A stretch of DNA of 37,307 nt from an uncultured Bacilli bacterium (GTDB taxonomy: Bacteria; Bacillota_I; Bacilli_A; RF39; UBA660), in the NCBI GenBank assembly GCA_949025205.1, contig CARMXJ010000012.1, forward strand, positions 1 to 37,307, written 5' to 3'. A model generated the notes under the pieces. That model saw only the letters and a program-made list of their open reading frames with translations. It searched no databases and was not told the origin of the DNA. Shown here in pieces: positions 31,549-37,307 of this stretch. A program made the position numbers and the translations under genes. Every line of letters begins with the position of its first letter. The first letter of the stretch is position 1.

Positions 31549-32652
31549 ATGGCAAAAGTGATTGTTGGTATGTCTGGGGGAGTGGATTCTGCTGTAGCAG
31601 CGTATTTGCTTTTACAAGAGGGATATGAAGTCGAAGGCATGTTTATGCGCAATTGGGATAGTACTTTAAATAATGATATTAGTGGGAATCCTAATTTAAA
31701 TCATGCTATTTGTCCGCAAGAAGAAGATTATAATGATGCTTTGGAAGCTTGTAAGATACTAGGCATTCCTTTGCATCGAATTGATTTTATTAAGGAATAT
31801 TGGGATTATGTTTTTAAATATTTTTTGGATGAATTGGAAAAAGGAAGAACACCCAATCCAGATTTGCTATGTAATAAATATATTAAGTTTGATTTGTTTA
31901 AAAAGGAAGCAATTCGTTTAGGAGCTGATTTTGTTGCTACAGGACACTATGCACAAACGAGGGATGGACGATTATTTCGTGGGGTAGATAAAAATAAGGA
32001 CCAAAGTTATTTTTTAGCGATGGTAAGTCGTGAGCAACTTCAAAATGTTTTATTTCCGGTGGGAGGTTTAGAAAAAACAGAGGTGCGAGAAATTGCTTTA
32101 AAAATTGGTCTTAATGTAGCAACAAAAAAAGATTCCACGGGTATTTGTTTTATCGGCGAACGAAATTACCAAGAATTTATTAAAAATTATTTAAAACCAA
32201 ATCCTGGTGCTATCTTGAATGTAGAAACTTTGGAAAAAATTGGTACCCATACAGGTCTTATGAATTATACGATCGGGCAAAGAAGAAATGTAGGGATTAG
32301 CGGAGATTTAGAACGACATTATGTTTGTGGGAAAGATGTTGCCCAAAATATTTTGTATGTAGCATTTGGGGATAGTGAATATTTGTATAGCGATGCATGC
32401 ATGATAGAAGATGTTCATTTTATTAGTGAGGAAAGACCAAAGACATGTACTGCTAAGTTTCGTTATCGGGGAGAGGATTATCCTGTTTCTTTAGAGTATT
32501 TAGATGCATCTCATATAAAAGTATCTTATCCTGAAAAGGTTAAAGCGGTTACGCCTGGACAAGCCTGTGTTTTGTATCAAGGGGAAGAATGCTTAGGTTC
32601 AGGTATAATCCATACTATTTATAAAAATGGTGAAAAACTCTTTTATTTATAA
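31549..32652 (+). CDS. mnmA: tRNA 2-thiouridine synthase MnmA
   Basis: The product has 367 residues. The N-terminal PP-loop ATPase has GMSGGVDSAVAAYLL (about residues 7-21) and FMRNWD. The catalytic Cys pair is present: NPDLLCNKYIKF and DSTGICFIGERNYQEF. The central domain (YTIGQRRNVGISG) and C-terminal barrel (VTPGQACVLYQGEECLGSGI) are complete. It adds sulfur to U34 of Lys, Glu and Gln tRNAs, receiving it from a cysteine desulfurase that is not in the window. AGGTGAT precedes the ATG. Confidence 0.97.
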   Translation: MAKVIVGMSGGVDSAVAAYLLLQEGYEVEGMFMRNWDSTLNNDISGNPNLNHAICPQEEDYNDALEACKILGIPLHRIDFIKEYWDYVFKYFLDELEKGRTPNPDLLCNKYIKFDLFKKEAIRLGADFVATGHYAQTRDGRLFRGVDKNKDQSYFLAMVSREQLQNVLFPVGGLEKTEVREIALKIGLNVATKKDSTGICFIGERNYQEFIKNYLKPNPGAILNVETLEKIGTHTGLMNYTIGQRRNVGISGDLERHYVCGKDVAQNILYVAFGDSEYLYSDACMIEDVHFISEERPKTCTAKFRYRGEDYPVSLEYLDASHIKVSYPEKVKAVTPGQACVLYQGEECLGSGIIHTIYKNGEKLFYL

Positions 32653-32653
32653 G

Positions 32654-32709
32654 TTTACATTTATTTACACTTGACAAAAAAGTGTTAAATGATATAATTT
32701 AAATGTAAA
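32654..32709 (+). promoter_or_regulatory. Consensus promoter with two nested inverted repeats before the XRE gene
   Basis: TTGACA (32671-32676) and TATAAT (32693-32698), 16 bases apart, are perfect consensus elements. ACACTT (32667-32672) and AAGTGT (32680-32685) form a palindrome over the -35. TTTACATTT (32654-32662) and AAATGTAAA (32701-32709) form a wider 9-bp inverted repeat around the whole promoter. Both are plausible operators for the regulator encoded 20 bases downstream. Confidence 0.6.
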
Positions 32710-32729
32710 ATCAAGGAGGGTATTTCGAC

Positions 32730-33506
32730 ATGAATCGATTAAATGAACTTTTACAAGAATTAGGAATTTCTAAGGTGAGGCTTGCTAAATATTTGGGGGT
32801 TTCTCGCCAAATGGTATATAATTACTTAGAATTGGATGATATTAATAAATGGCCAAAGGAAAAGAAAATTTTATTATTTAAACTATTAGATATTGAAGAT
32901 GGGGAAGATGGAACTATTAATGCTATTAAGGTGACTACTGATTATTTAATGGCTGTAGAATCTAGACTTAACCAAGGAGTAAAATCAACTAGCGATATGG
33001 ACAGTTATTTTGATTTTAAAGGGTTAAGTAAAGAAGAACAAACTTTGCTTTCTGATATTACTTATTTAATGAAAGAAAAATTGCTAGATGAAGGCAAAAG
33101 AGATGAAAATTTTTATGCCATTAGCTATTTGTACCATATGTTGCAATCTTTAGATAATGTTCCTGAAATTAAATATATTTTTGGTTATATGTCAAAAACA
33201 ACAGGATTTACAAATCCGGATGAATTTAAGTTTAATGAAGACAAACAATTTATTTTTGAAGGTATTTTGTATTCGGCTTTAACCTTATATAATAATGGGG
33301 GAGCGAGTAGAAGTAAGCTAGCGGAAAGCCATAAACGTTTTGTTCAAGAAATTGAGCAAAAAAATGAGGAAAAATTAAGTCGTACGCAACAATTAAATAC
33401 CATTAAAGTACAAGCTTTAAAAGAACTTGGCTATACAGAGATTAATGAATCTAATGCCCAAGAAGTGATTGAAAAAATAGCAGAGATTGAATCAAGAAAG
33501 GTATAA
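32730..33506 (+). CDS. XRE-type helix-turn-helix regulator
   Basis: The product has 258 residues. The N-terminal DNA-binding domain (residues 1-60) has LLQELGISKVRLAKYLGVSR followed by QMVYNYLELDDINKWPKEK, a standard XRE helix-turn-helix. The other 200 residues are helical and Lys/Glu-rich (SKEEQTLLSDITYLMKEKLL; EIEQKNEEKLSRTQQLNTI) with no known sensor domain; they probably mediate oligomerisation or signal input. A consensus promoter with palindromes precedes the gene, pointing to autoregulation. The stop overlaps a terminator. Targets are unknown. Confidence 0.85.
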   Translation: MNRLNELLQELGISKVRLAKYLGVSRQMVYNYLELDDINKWPKEKKILLFKLLDIEDGEDGTINAIKVTTDYLMAVESRLNQGVKSTSDMDSYFDFKGLSKEEQTLLSDITYLMKEKLLDEGKRDENFYAISYLYHMLQSLDNVPEIKYIFGYMSKTTGFTNPDEFKFNEDKQFIFEGILYSALTLYNNGGASRSKLAESHKRFVQEIEQKNEEKLSRTQQLNTIKVQALKELGYTEINESNAQEVIEKIAEIESRKV

Positions 33507-33524
33507 AAAGGATATACCTTTTTG
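33497..33524 (+). terminator. Terminator of the XRE gene
   Basis: AAAGGTAT (33497-33504) pairs perfectly with ATACCTTT (33514-33521), followed by TTG. The stop codon lies in the loop region. Confidence 0.7.
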
Positions 33525-33534
33525 TTTATTTCGC

Positions 33535-34356
33535 ATGAAGAAATTTAAGAAAATATATGTAGAAATTACAAATGTATGCAATTTGAAATGTGATTTTTGT
33601 CCAAGGAGCACTCGAAAAGCGGCTTTTATGTCTTTAGAGGATTTCTCTCTTATTTTAGAAAAAATAAAAGATTATACAGATTATATTTATTTGCATGTTA
33701 TGGGAGAGCCTTTTTTGCATCCGGATATAAATCGTTTTATTAGACTTGCTAACGAGTACAAAATAAATGTGAATATTACTACAAATGGTTTTTTACTTGA
33801 AAAATTAGAAAACAATTTAAAAATAAGGCAGTTAAATATTTCTCTTCATTCTTTTCAATCCATGTATGGTGTAACTCTTGATAACTATTTGAACACTATT
33901 TTCTGCAAAGCTTTTGAACTAGCAAAAGAGGGGACATATGTAAATTATCGTTTATGGGTTAAAAATGATACGACAAAAGAAATTCTAAATCGATTAATGG
34001 AAAAATACCATGTTGTAATCACAGATACTGATAAAACAAAAACTTTGTCTAAAAATATCTTTTTTTCTCGAGAAGAGGAGTTTGTATGGCCGATTAATAG
34101 GCTAGAGGAGGGGAGTAACTACTCTACTCTAACTTGTAGGGCATTAAAGGACCATATTGCTATTTTAGTAGATGGTACGATTGTTCCTTGTTGTTTAGAT
34201 AATGATGCTTCTATAAAATTGGGTAATATTTTTACGGATAGTTTAGATACTATTATGCATAATAGTTTTTATGTTTCCTTGTTACAAGGATTTAATGAAA
34301 ATCATAAAATACATTCTCTTTGTCAGAAATGTGATTTTTATAGTCATAAATTATAG
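33535..34356 (+). CDS. Radical SAM/SPASM domain protein
   Basis: The product has 273 residues. The start at the ATG at 33535 is where homologous proteins usually begin (MKKFKKIYVEITNVCNLKC); a TTG at 33487 would extend it through the upstream terminator. The CxxxCxxC motif that binds the radical SAM cluster is CNLKCDFC, followed by YLHVMGEPFLHPDI. A C-terminal SPASM-type region has CRALKDHIAILVDGTIVPCC and QKCDFYSH, giving Cys ligands for auxiliary clusters. The substrate is unknown; peptide or cofactor modification is typical for the group. No ribosome binding site is obvious at 33535. It is the last chromosomal gene before the accessory region. Confidence 0.85.
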   Translation: MKKFKKIYVEITNVCNLKCDFCPRSTRKAAFMSLEDFSLILEKIKDYTDYIYLHVMGEPFLHPDINRFIRLANEYKINVNITTNGFLLEKLENNLKIRQLNISLHSFQSMYGVTLDNYLNTIFCKAFELAKEGTYVNYRLWVKNDTTKEILNRLMEKYHVVITDTDKTKTLSKNIFFSREEEFVWPINRLEEGSNYSTLTCRALKDHIAILVDGTIVPCCLDNDASIKLGNIFTDSLDTIMHNSFYVSLLQGFNENHKIHSLCQKCDFYSHKL

Positions 34357-34695
34357 TTTGACTCCCCTATTTTTTAATTTTTAAGAGAGTAGTAGGGATA
34401 ATATATTATCTTGTATTGGTGGTGATGAATAGTATTTTAAGTAAAAAATTTTTTGATACATTGTAGGATAAAAATAAATTAATTAAATGCATAGAAATTA
34501 TATTTAAATGATTAGAAGAAAAAAAGTTATAGAAATTAAAGCAATCTGCGAATATTTATATATAATAATATGAATAAAAAATTATAGATTTACTTATTTT
34601 TTAAGCTTAAAAACATATAAATATCATTTCAGATAATATTCCTTTTGAAAACTAAAAAATAGGGCTTAGTTCCCTTAATTAAGCCATAGATTGGC
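34357..34695 (+). other. AT-rich junction between the chromosome and the phage-like region
   Basis: No convincing gene is seen in this stretch. It holds a perfect 14-bp palindrome GATAATATATTATC (34397-34410), a possible 13-residue frame after GGTGGTG at 34422, and a reverse-strand terminator at its right end. The left limit of the mobile region probably lies here, but no attachment repeat can be defined with only one end in the window. Confidence 0.5.
34653..34687 (-). terminator. Terminator of the 28-residue peptide gene
   Basis: On the reverse strand GGCTTA (34668-34663 on the forward strand) pairs with TAAGCC, with C-TATTTTTT after it. One arm overlaps the 12-bp inverted repeat. Confidence 0.65.
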
Positions 34696-34842
34696 TTATA
34701 ATGATACTAAAAAGTATACAATAAGCAATAAAATTATTGCTTTAATGAAACCTTTTATTTCTTTGGTTATCATTTTAAACATTATTACACCTCCGTTTCC
34801 TACCAAAACTATTAGTCTGTAATAATATTCTCTATGGCTTAA
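34679..34842. repeat. 12-bp perfect inverted repeat around the 28-residue peptide gene
   Basis: TTAAGCCATAGA at 34679-34690 is the exact reverse complement of TCTATGGCTTAA at 34831-34842. In a reverse-strand transcript the two would lie in the 5' and 3' untranslated parts and could pair. Confidence 0.8.
34696..34782 (-). CDS. 28-residue hydrophobic peptide, possible type I toxin-like
   Basis: A basic/amphipathic start (MFKMITKEIKGFIKA) leads into a single hydrophobic segment (IILLLIVYFLVSL). CGGAGGTG lies close before the ATG at 34782, one of the strongest ribosome binding sites in the window, so it is likely translated. It has a terminator and is enclosed by a 12-bp inverted repeat that can join the 5' and 3' ends of its mRNA. 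It lies 83 bases after the repressor gene on the same strand. A TATAAT on the opposite strand (34697-34702) could start an antisense RNA, but no -35 supports it. A phage membrane peptide is the alternative. Confidence 0.55.
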   Translation of the reverse strand: MFKMITKEIKGFIKAIILLLIVYFLVSL

Positions 34843-34864
34843 CTAAAGAAACTATGTAAGAAGA

Positions 34865-35089
34865 CTATTTGTCTTCTTTTTCTTTTTCTAAAATTATTTT
34901 TATGTTGTGAATTTTACACATTTCTATGAAGTCATTTAAAAACATACGATTTCTACCGTTTTCAATATTATTTATACTGTCTCTACTTCTATTTAGAGTT
35001 TTTCCAAATTCTGTTTGATTTAATTGAGTCCATTCTCTAATTATTTTTATTAGTAGAGTAGGTTCGTAATCGTTTGCTATTAATTTCAT
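34865..35089 (-). CDS. XRE-type phage repressor
   Basis: The product has 74 residues. The ATG at 35089 has GGTGG just upstream, whereas the ATG at 35116 has none. It is almost wholly a helix-turn-helix domain: LIKIIREWTQLNQTEFGKTL, then NRSRDSINNIENGRNRMFLN, then a short acidic and basic tail. It is divergent from the phage-like genes, with two palindromic sites of the same sequence in between, the layout of a lysogeny-type switch. With no sensor domain it probably works by simple occupancy or is controlled by an antirepressor. Confidence 0.88.
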   Translation of the reverse strand: MKLIANDYEPTLLIKIIREWTQLNQTEFGKTLNRSRDSINNIENGRNRMFLNDFIEMCKIHNIKIILEKEKEDK

Positions 35090-35138
35090 AGTTTCCACCG
35101 ATTTATATATTATCATTAATAAAATTTAAAAACTTAAA

Positions 35139-35161
35139 TTTGAGTATTGACTATACTCAAA
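35139..35161. promoter_or_regulatory. Operator 1 of the phage switch
   Basis: TTTGAGTAT-N5-ATACTCAAA is a perfect 9-bp palindrome. TTGACT in its centre can serve as a forward -35, with TAACAT at 35170 as a weak -10 at 17 bases. Confidence 0.75.
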
Positions 35162-35187
35162 TTCTATGATAACATTTAATTATCAAA

Positions 35188-35206
35188 TGAGTATTAATAA
35201 TACTCA
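35188..35206. promoter_or_regulatory. Operator 2 of the phage switch
   Basis: TGAGTAT-N5-ATACTCA repeats the half-sites of operator 1 with the same spacing. It lies downstream of the forward promoter and 23 bases before the first forward gene. Confidence 0.75.
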
Positions 35207-35228
35207 AAAGAGAAAGAGGTAGGAAAAT

Positions 35229-35432
35229 ATGACTTTTAATGAGAAAGTTAAAACAATGAAAAAAACTTTAGCCAAAAATGAAAGGGTAGAATATCCATTC
35301 ATGACACTAACTTTAGAAGAGTGCTACAAAGCCTATGAAAAAGGTGTAAGCATTCACAAAGAACCAATAAAAATAAAAGGACTATATAGCAATTGGCTTG
35401 TTGATTGCATAGTTGCTGAAAGTGAGGTGTAA
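35229..35432 (+). CDS. Hypothetical 67-residue protein, first forward gene of the prophage
   Basis: A soluble protein with a basic helical start (EKVKTMKKTLAKNERVEYPF) and LEECYKAYEKGVSIHKEP, ending with GLYSNWLVDCIVAESEV. No family is recognised. AGAGGTAGG precedes the ATG. It lies 23 bases after operator 2, so it is the gene most directly controlled by the repressor, and it ends three bases before the next start. Confidence 0.65.
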   Translation: MTFNEKVKTMKKTLAKNERVEYPFMTLTLEECYKAYEKGVSIHKEPIKIKGLYSNWLVDCIVAESEV

Positions 35433-35435
35433 GAA

Positions 35436-35741
35436 ATGAATATGTCCATAATGATTTTAACTTGTACAAAGTGTTGCCCTAAAGGGAAAGAACCTTATAC
35501 AAGACTTGATTATATTTGCACCGACGACAAGAAAATGGTATCTAGTGAAAAATGCAAAGGAAGAATAGTTGCTCCTATGTTTATCGCTGGTGTAAAAGCT
35601 TTCGATAGTATCCCTGCAAGTATTATCGGAAGTGAGGTTATCGCCGTTTTAGAGACAAAAGATAACCCAAGGAATCCTATGAAACCATATGTTCAAATCA
35701 CTATGCTAAAGACTAAAAATGGCGATATTAATCTACTATAG
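35436..35741 (+). CDS. Cys-rich 101-residue protein in the gene V (ssDNA-binding) position
   Basis: A soluble protein with five Cys in its first half (LTCTKCCPKGKEP, then YICTDDKK and SSEKCKGRI) and a beta-rich C-terminal half (IIGSEVIAVLETKDNPRNPM, then YVQITMLKT). The strands would suit an OB-like fold, and filamentous phages carry a small ssDNA-binding protein gene just before the coat genes. The link is positional, since no diagnostic motif is present; a zinc-binding protein is equally possible. GAGGTG lies six bases before the ATG. The 3' end overlaps the next gene by 23 bases. Confidence 0.6.
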   Translation: MNMSIMILTCTKCCPKGKEPYTRLDYICTDDKKMVSSEKCKGRIVAPMFIAGVKAFDSIPASIIGSEVIAVLETKDNPRNPMKPYVQITMLKTKNGDINLL

Positions 35742-35985
35742 TCATAATCACAAGTGTTTTAGAACAAAATGGGGTCGTGCATGGGAAAGTGATATAGGCC
35801 ATGTAAATGGTTTTAACGAGGAACTCTATGGACTGATTAATTTCTACCCCCAAAAACAGAAAACAAAAACCAAAATAATAGAGTTCCTTAAAAGAGTTAT
35901 ATACCGACTGGAAACACCGCGTGAAGTAAGGAAACAAAAGGTCGTATATATAGAAAAAATACGTTATCCTTGGTGGAAACGTTAG
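35719..35985 (+). CDS. Hypothetical basic 88-residue protein of the prophage
   Basis: A soluble, strongly basic protein, with aromatic residues clustered at both ends (YYSHNHKCFRTKWGRAW; RYPWWKR). The middle is Lys/Arg-rich (QKQKTKTKIIEFLKRVIYRL). The composition would allow nucleic-acid binding. It overlaps the previous gene by 23 bases, lacks a clear ribosome binding site, and is followed 16 bases later by the coat-like gene. No family is recognised. Confidence 0.55.
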   Translation: MAILIYYSHNHKCFRTKWGRAWESDIGHVNGFNEELYGLINFYPQKQKTKTKIIEFLKRVIYRLETPREVRKQKVVYIEKIRYPWWKR

Positions 35986-36001
35986 AAAGGAATGATTGCT
36001 C

Positions 36002-36199
36002 ATGTTACTTGCTGAAGTTGCCGGAACTGGTATGGCTGGAATTACAAGTCAATTAACGACTGGTGTAACTGCTGCTGCTTTATTTGGTACTGTTAGTGAA
36101 ATTTTTCCATTTGTCATTGTAATGATTGGTTTCTCTTTCGGATATAAGGTATTACGTAAGGTAGTAAAAGCCGCTAGCAAAGGAAAAACTAACATCTAA
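36002..36199 (+). CDS. Filamentous-phage major-coat-like protein (gene VIII type)
   Basis: The product has 65 residues, with the ATG at 36002 preceded by AAAGGA. The layout is that of class I/II filamentous coat proteins: an Ala/Gly/Thr-rich, weakly amphipathic N-terminal part (EVAGTGMAGITSQLTTGVTA), one hydrophobic helix with Gly (FPFVIVMIGFSFGYKVL), and a short basic C-terminus (RKVVKAASKGKTN) that would face the packaged ssDNA. Pf1-type coats also lack a long signal peptide or have a short one. A hairpin terminator starts at its stop codon, as after gene VIII of Ff phages, which helps make this the most abundant product. Small membrane proteins of conjugative elements can look similar. Confidence 0.65.
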   Translation: MLLAEVAGTGMAGITSQLTTGVTAAALFGTVSEIFPFVIVMIGFSFGYKVLRKVVKAASKGKTNI

Positions 36200-36222
36200 G
36201 AGGTTTTATTTACCTCTTTTAA
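36198..36222 (+). terminator. Terminator directly after the coat-like gene
   Basis: AAGAGGT (36198-36204) pairs with ACCTCTT (36212-36218) and is followed by TT and an AT run. Read-through would supply the later, lower-level genes. Confidence 0.75.
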
Positions 36223-36251
36223 TTTTAAAAAAATAGAAAGGAGAACAGAGT

Positions 36252-36365
36252 ATGTTCGAAATAAGTTTAACGTTATTAGAGCAATTATGTGGACTTATTA
36301 TTCCGTTAATTGTTTTATATATTTTATTTGATTTAATTGGTGCATTACTCTTTGACAAAAGATAA
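36252..36365 (+). CDS. 37-residue single-helix membrane protein (minor coat-like)
   Basis: It starts MFEISLTLLEQL and has one hydrophobic helix (CGLIIPLIVLYILFDLIGAL) and a short tail ending FDKR. AAAGGAG lies nine bases before the ATG at 36252. Its stop overlaps the next start by one base (TAATG). The size and position fit the tiny minor coat proteins (pVII/pIX type) of filamentous phages, although they carry no sequence signature that can be checked by eye. Confidence 0.6.
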   Translation: MFEISLTLLEQLCGLIIPLIVLYILFDLIGALLFDKR

Positions 36366-36697
36366 TGATATACGTACCAGAAAAAGAGAACTATAAATGC
36401 TATGTTGTACAAAGTGAGGAAGTGATAAGAGCCTATGAAAATATACCCAGTTATAATACTAATATTAATTTTCGAGACTATTACATTCGTAGCGACTACA
36501 TATATCGCGAGGGAACGCAACAATTTGGAACCTATACCACGTTGCCAGTTTGTCTTCCTATGGATATTCTTACAAGTGATTATTATTATAGGTTGGATTT
36601 CGACAAATCATTAGTTATTTTCTTTATTTTTGCAATTATATGTATTTATATTCCACTAAAAATATTCTCAAAATTATTTAAGAGAGGTAGATTATGA
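36365..36697 (+). CDS. 110-residue protein with C-terminal membrane anchor (minor structural candidate)
   Basis: The first 80 residues are polar and very Tyr-rich (FRDYYIRSDYIYREGTQQFG; LPVCLPMDILTSDYYYRLDF), with no signal peptide; one helix follows (SLVIFFIFAIICIYIPLKIF) and a basic tail (KLFKRGRL). Both ends overlap neighbours (TAATG and ATGA), so the three genes are translated as a block. It could be a membrane-held minor virion protein or an assembly factor. Confidence 0.6.
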   Translation: MIYVPEKENYKCYVVQSEEVIRAYENIPSYNTNINFRDYYIRSDYIYREGTQQFGTYTTLPVCLPMDILTSDYYYRLDFDKSLVIFFIFAIICIYIPLKIFSKLFKRGRL

Positions 36698-37307
36698 AAA
36701 AGATATTTTTTATTTTAGGTTTATTCCTATTATTAATCCCATTTAAAGTAACTGCTGCGACTACAATATGGGACGACTCCTATTATGTTACTGCACAAGG
36801 AAATGGAACTTCCACTTCGTTTAACGGTGGAAACGGAACATTTTCAAATCAATCTATGTGGGCGAATCGTTATTATGTGGCTTCAAGAAAAAATGGAGTT
36901 TCTATTCCTAATGCTAATTTAGCAATTGTAACCTTTACTATTGAAAGTACCGGAACAGATTTTTCAATATCTTCTGCTACATTATCTGCTACTTCGGATA
37001 CTAATTGTTATTTCTCAGTTAATAGTTTTGTAGAAAATAATGATTCACCGTCTCGTTATGTTAAGTCTGTTTCTGCTTATTGCCCTTACGAGTATGGCTC
37101 ATTTACTAGAAATCTTGACCAATGGTTCTTTTATATTTTAACAACAGAACATCACCCATATAGTTTTAAACTAGATAGTTTTGTCTACATAAATGACGAC
37201 TCTTTAATCTCTAATCTATTAAAAGAACAAAAAGACTGGTTAATTGAGAATAATAATACGTTGTTAGAAATAAATAAAACTTTAAAAAATATGGGTTTTG
37301 ATACTTC
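36694..37307 (+). CDS. Secreted protein in the adsorption-protein (gene III) position, cut by the window end
   Basis: At least 204 residues are visible and the frame is open at the window end. A clear signal peptide (MKKIFFILGLFLLLIPFKVT, cleavage near VTAA) is followed by a Gly/Asn/Thr/Ser-rich region (AQGNGTSTSFNGGNGTF), beta-rich sequence and a helical part from about residue 175 (SLLKEQKDWLIENNNTLLEI). GAGAGGTAG precedes the ATG, and the start overlaps the previous stop (ATGA). A large exported protein right after the small coat genes fits the host-binding tip protein of filamentous phages; a C-terminal membrane anchor would be expected outside the window. Confidence 0.65.
   Translation, partial: MKKIFFILGLFLLLIPFKVTAATTIWDDSYYVTAQGNGTSTSFNGGNGTFSNQSMWANRYYVASRKNGVSIPNANLAIVTFTIESTGTDFSISSATLSATSDTNCYFSVNSFVENNDSPSRYVKSVSAYCPYEYGSFTRNLDQWFFYILTTEHHPYSFKLDSFVYINDDSLISNLLKEQKDWLIENNNTLLEINKTLKNMGFDT

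Larger units (their letters stand above)
34650..37307 (+). mobile_element. Left part of an inovirus-like (filamentous phage) prophage
   Basis: A repressor with two identical-type operators faces a compact run of tiny, mostly overlapping or nearly adjoining genes. The sixth-from-last kind of evidence is structural: a 65-residue coat-like protein, a terminator immediately after it, two small single-helix proteins, and a secreted protein in the adsorption-protein position. This order matches filamentous phages (gene V, gene VIII, terminator, gene III area). Zot/pI, the replication protein and any integrase are not inside the window, and no classical left attachment site is seen. The left edge is approximate; a plasmid or conjugative element with similar small genes is the alternative. 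Confidence 0.65.

Noticed and set aside
34388..34415. Palindromic AT core resembling a dif site, a common inovirus integration place
   Set aside because: The centre (TATATTAT) agrees, but by eye only about half of 28 positions match the Bacillus dif consensus, and the arms do not fit. Kept only as a palindrome in the junction stretch.
34422..34475. 13-residue frame following GGTGGTG near the junction
   Set aside because: The ribosome binding site directly abuts the ATG and the product is too short to support.
35728..36003. Reverse frame opposite the phage-like genes
   Set aside because: It opposes two forward genes with overlapping translation signals, and no start signal is visible.
1..37307. 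CRISPR array or rRNA genes
   Set aside because: No regularly spaced direct repeats and no rRNA-like sequence were seen; the only RNA gene found is tRNA-Ser.

Overview
The window is a chromosome segment from an AT-rich, low-GC Gram-positive bacterium (Bacillota), most likely an uncultured host-associated Bacilli/Tenericutes-like lineage with a compact genome. The reasons are strong AGGAGG-type ribosome binding sites, the dnaG-rpoD-trmK cluster, RNase HIII, DNA polymerase III delta, a YidD plus lipoprotein pair, and relics of the Bacillus gene order (rnc-smc; sigA/trmK/yqfQ-like). TGA is used as a stop (for example at the ends of the ftsW-like, uvrC and tnpA genes), so this is not a Mycoplasma-type code. 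A cell wall is implied by the SEDS glycan polymerase. Species is not determinable from the sequence alone.

Layout. 0.1-6.8 kb: a small membrane protein, tRNA-Ser(GCU), a metal-binding-protein-like lipoprotein coupled to yidD, rnc-smc, an unknown 90-residue protein, def, and a YjcZ-like Gly/Tyr peptide. 7-10 kb: the SEDS protein, an orphan unknown, and an AT-rich two-gene cassette encoding a transglutaminase-fold enzyme and a 77-residue partner. 10.3-19.5 kb: comEA-comEC, holA, rnhC (reverse), cvpA-trxA, a glycosyltransferase and a YigZ-like protein (reverse), uvrC. 19.5-22.8 kb: an unusual RnfC-like/RnfD-like pair, an IS200-type insertion, and a possible macro-domain protein. 23.1-34.4 kb: dnaG-rpoD-trmK, a YqfQ/VrrA-like gene, pilC-pilD with pilB convergent, a 33-residue membrane peptide, a SpoIIM-like gene, mnmA, an autoregulated-looking XRE regulator and a radical SAM/SPASM protein.

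34.4-37.3 kb is accessory DNA: the left part of what looks like an integrated filamentous phage (inovirus). It has a repressor with two matching palindromic operators, a run of tiny overlapping genes, a 65-residue protein with the architecture of a filamentous-phage major coat protein followed directly by a terminator (as after gene VIII of Ff phages), two further small membrane proteins, and a secreted protein in the gene III position that runs off the window. The assembly ATPase (Zot/pI), replication protein and right attachment site would lie outside. Next to it, on the reverse strand, is a 28-residue hydrophobic peptide gene flanked by a perfect 12-bp inverted repeat, reminiscent of type I toxin mRNAs.

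Functionally, comEA/comEC with PilB/PilC/PilD point to a DNA-uptake (competence) pseudopilus machine, though no pilin gene is visible here. Several genes are members of families known from sporulating relatives (SpoIIM, YjcZ-like, YqfQ-like). The most unusual items are the inovirus-like end, the minimal RnfC/RnfD pair lacking expected cofactor and NADH motifs, the YidD-linked lipoprotein that has lost the usual metal ligands, and the transglutaminase-like cassette.
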